Assembly (NCBI RefSeq): GCF_000987765.1
Contig: NZ_LAHP01000003.1
Span: 124,001-188,000 of the forward strand
From: Arsukibacterium sp. MJ3
Lineage (GTDB): Bacteria; Pseudomonadota; Gammaproteobacteria; Enterobacterales; Alteromonadaceae
Length of the DNA stretch: 64,000 nt
Direction: 5' to 3'
In this document: positions 62,867 to 64,000 of the stretch, in pieces
Layout: the number at the start of each line of letters is the position of its first letter
Position numbering within the stretch: the first letter of the stretch is position 1
Notes under the pieces: generated by a model
Database searches by the model: none
What the model saw: the letters and a program-made list of their open reading frames with translations, nothing else
Told to the model about the DNA's origin: nothing
Made by a program: the position numbers and the translations under genes

Positions 62867-64000
62867 TTAATTAAATTCCAGTTCTATTGTTGCTAATTGT
62901 TTTAATTGATGCAACAAAGCGTCAGCGGGCGTCACCCACCAGGCTGTCCCTAACTGCAGTGTTATCTGCCCTTCCTGTCGTTGATACCGTATAGTAACCG
63001 GTACCGTTCCTGCTTTAAATTCATCTAATATCTGTTGCAATCTTTGCAGGTAATTGTGGTCTATTTGCTGCGATTGTACAGTGATATTCAAAGATTTCAG
63101 CGATTTTTCCCGCACAGCGGTTATTTCACTGACATCACGGCCGGACATTGTAAGGCCACCATTAAAATCATCAAAGCTGACCTGTCCGCTTATTACCAAA
63201 ATCCGGTCTTTTTGCAGCAGTTCCTCAAAGGTTTCCAGCTGTTCCGGGAAAAACCGCACATCTAAACGTGCAGATTTATCGTCCAGCGTGACAATAGCCC
63301 AGCGCCGCCCTTTTTTGTTAAGCATTACCCGTACCGATACCACTAGACCAGCAACCTGCACACTCTGATCTTTTTTAGTCGGTTGCAGTTCTACCAGGCG
63401 ACATGACACATAATGACCAATTTCGTCGGCATAACGGTTAATCGGGTGTCCGGTTAAATACAAACCCAGCGTTTCCCGCTCGCCCTCTAACCAGATTTCA
63501 TCCGGCCAACGTGGCACATTTTTAAAAGCCGTTGCCGCCTGCTCCGGTTCCGGGCTAAGCAAGCCAAACAAATCATCCTGACCAACAGCCTGCGCTTTAG
63601 CATGTTGCTCAGCCGCTTTCATCGCCTCTTCCAGACTGGCCATCAAGGCAGCTCGATGCGGCCCCAATTTATCCATTGCTCCGGCTAGGATCAGTTTTTC
63701 CATCACCCGCCGGTTTAAACGCTTTAAATCGACTTTGGCACAAAAATCAAATAAGTCACTAAAGCGTCCATGCTTAGTGCGCGCTTCAATAATGGCATCG
63801 ATTGGGCTTGCGCCAACCCCTTTTATGGCGCCAATGCCATACACAATATGGCCTTGCTCGTTCACGGTAAATTTGTACTGGCCGGTATTAACATCAGGCG
63901 GAATTAAATTCAGTTTCATCCGCTCACATTCGTCAACCAAGGTGACGATTTTATCGGTGTTATCCATGTCCGCCGACATAACCGCCGCCATAAACTCGGC
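62867..64000 (-). CDS. dnaE: DNA polymerase III alpha subunit, C-terminal part
   Basis: The 377 residues in the window are the end of the replicative polymerase. They contain the end of the fingers and the helix-hairpin-helix region (YGIGAIKGVGASPIDAIIEAR, LKRLNRRVMEKLILAGAMD), the beta-clamp-binding internal motif (QDDLFGLL) and the OB-fold domain (VQVAGLVVSVRVMLNKKGRRWA, ARLDVRFFPEQLETF). The C-terminal tau-binding region ends ATIELEFN. The polymerase active-site aspartates would lie in the missing part beyond 64000. accA follows after 17 bp. Confidence 0.97.
   Translation of the reverse strand, partial: AEFMAAVMSADMDNTDKIVTLVDECERMKLNLIPPDVNTGQYKFTVNEQGHIVYGIGAIKGVGASPIDAIIEARTKHGRFSDLFDFCAKVDLKRLNRRVMEKLILAGAMDKLGPHRAALMASLEEAMKAAEQHAKAQAVGQDDLFGLLSPEPEQAATAFKNVPRWPDEIWLEGERETLGLYLTGHPINRYADEIGHYVSCRLVELQPTKKDQSVQVAGLVVSVRVMLNKKGRRWAIVTLDDKSARLDVRFFPEQLETFEELLQKDRILVISGQVSFDDFNGGLTMSGRDVSEITAVREKSLKSLNITVQSQQIDHNYLQRLQQILDEFKAGTVPVTIRYQRQEGQITLQLGTAWWVTPADALLHQLKQLATIELEFN

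Overview
The window is one contiguous stretch of chromosome from a gammaproteobacterium. Gene content and order (dnaE-accA-tilS; apt-dnaX-ybaB-recR-htpG-adk; pdxB-asd-fimV-truA-accD-folC-dedD-cvpA-purF; a MotY for a sodium-driven polar flagellum; several GGDEF proteins; TonB receptors with the 'EVTGSRI' N-terminus) point to the Alteromonadales, probably near Rheinheimera, Alishewanella or Arsukibacterium. That placement is inference from gene content; no database search was possible. Almost all of the window is core chromosome. I see no prophage, integrase, transposase, CRISPR array or classical defence island.

Layout. 1-3.7 kb: 3' part of tig, then the coupled proB-proA pair (minus strand). 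4.1-4.9 kb: a minus-strand tRNA operon (Pro, Arg, His, Pro) interleaved with four degenerate tRNA-Pro-like units, driven by a near-consensus promoter with a GC-rich discriminator. 5-10.3 kb: folD, cysS, ppiB-lpxH, miaE and a Yip1 membrane protein. 10.4-22.4 kb: a long minus-strand run from fabB through pdxB-asd-fimV-truA-accD-folC-dedD-cvpA to purF. 22.5-28 kb: mnmC, a small exported protein, motY, rnt, grxD, sodB. 28.1-32.8 kb: the prkA-yeaH-spoVR stress operon. 32.9-35.6 kb: a PAS-GGDEF cyclase paired with a response regulator-CheC fusion, then an exported thiol peroxidase. 35.7-42.5 kb: adk, htpG, recR, ybaB, dnaX, apt and a 39-residue membrane protein. 42.7-47.5 kb: a decayed TonB receptor, a methyltransferase and an intact TonB receptor. 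48-52.4 kb: plus-strand run dinG, TSUP permease, priC and a histone-deacetylase-like hydrolase, ending tail-to-tail with tryptophan 2,3-dioxygenase. 53.6-54.1 kb: comFB-ybaM. 54.3-56.7 kb: a copper-type P-ATPase that looks imported, perhaps from Bacteroidetes. 57-64 kb: 4.5S RNA, a DUF3014 protein, a patatin, a diguanylate cyclase, tilS, accA and the 3' part of dnaE.

The least explained structure is the tRNA-Pro-derived repeat array (4097-4179 and 4490-4732). Three 81-bp tandem units and one divergent unit keep the tRNA-Pro T-arm, 3' acceptor strand and CCA. All have a 16-nt anticodon-position loop in place of 7 nt, and the stem closing that loop changes in a compensatory way. Other well-supported regulatory structures are a complete dnaX -1 frameshift cassette, a sigma-32-type htpG promoter followed by a terminator-like leader hairpin, and an ffs promoter with a structured 5' leader.
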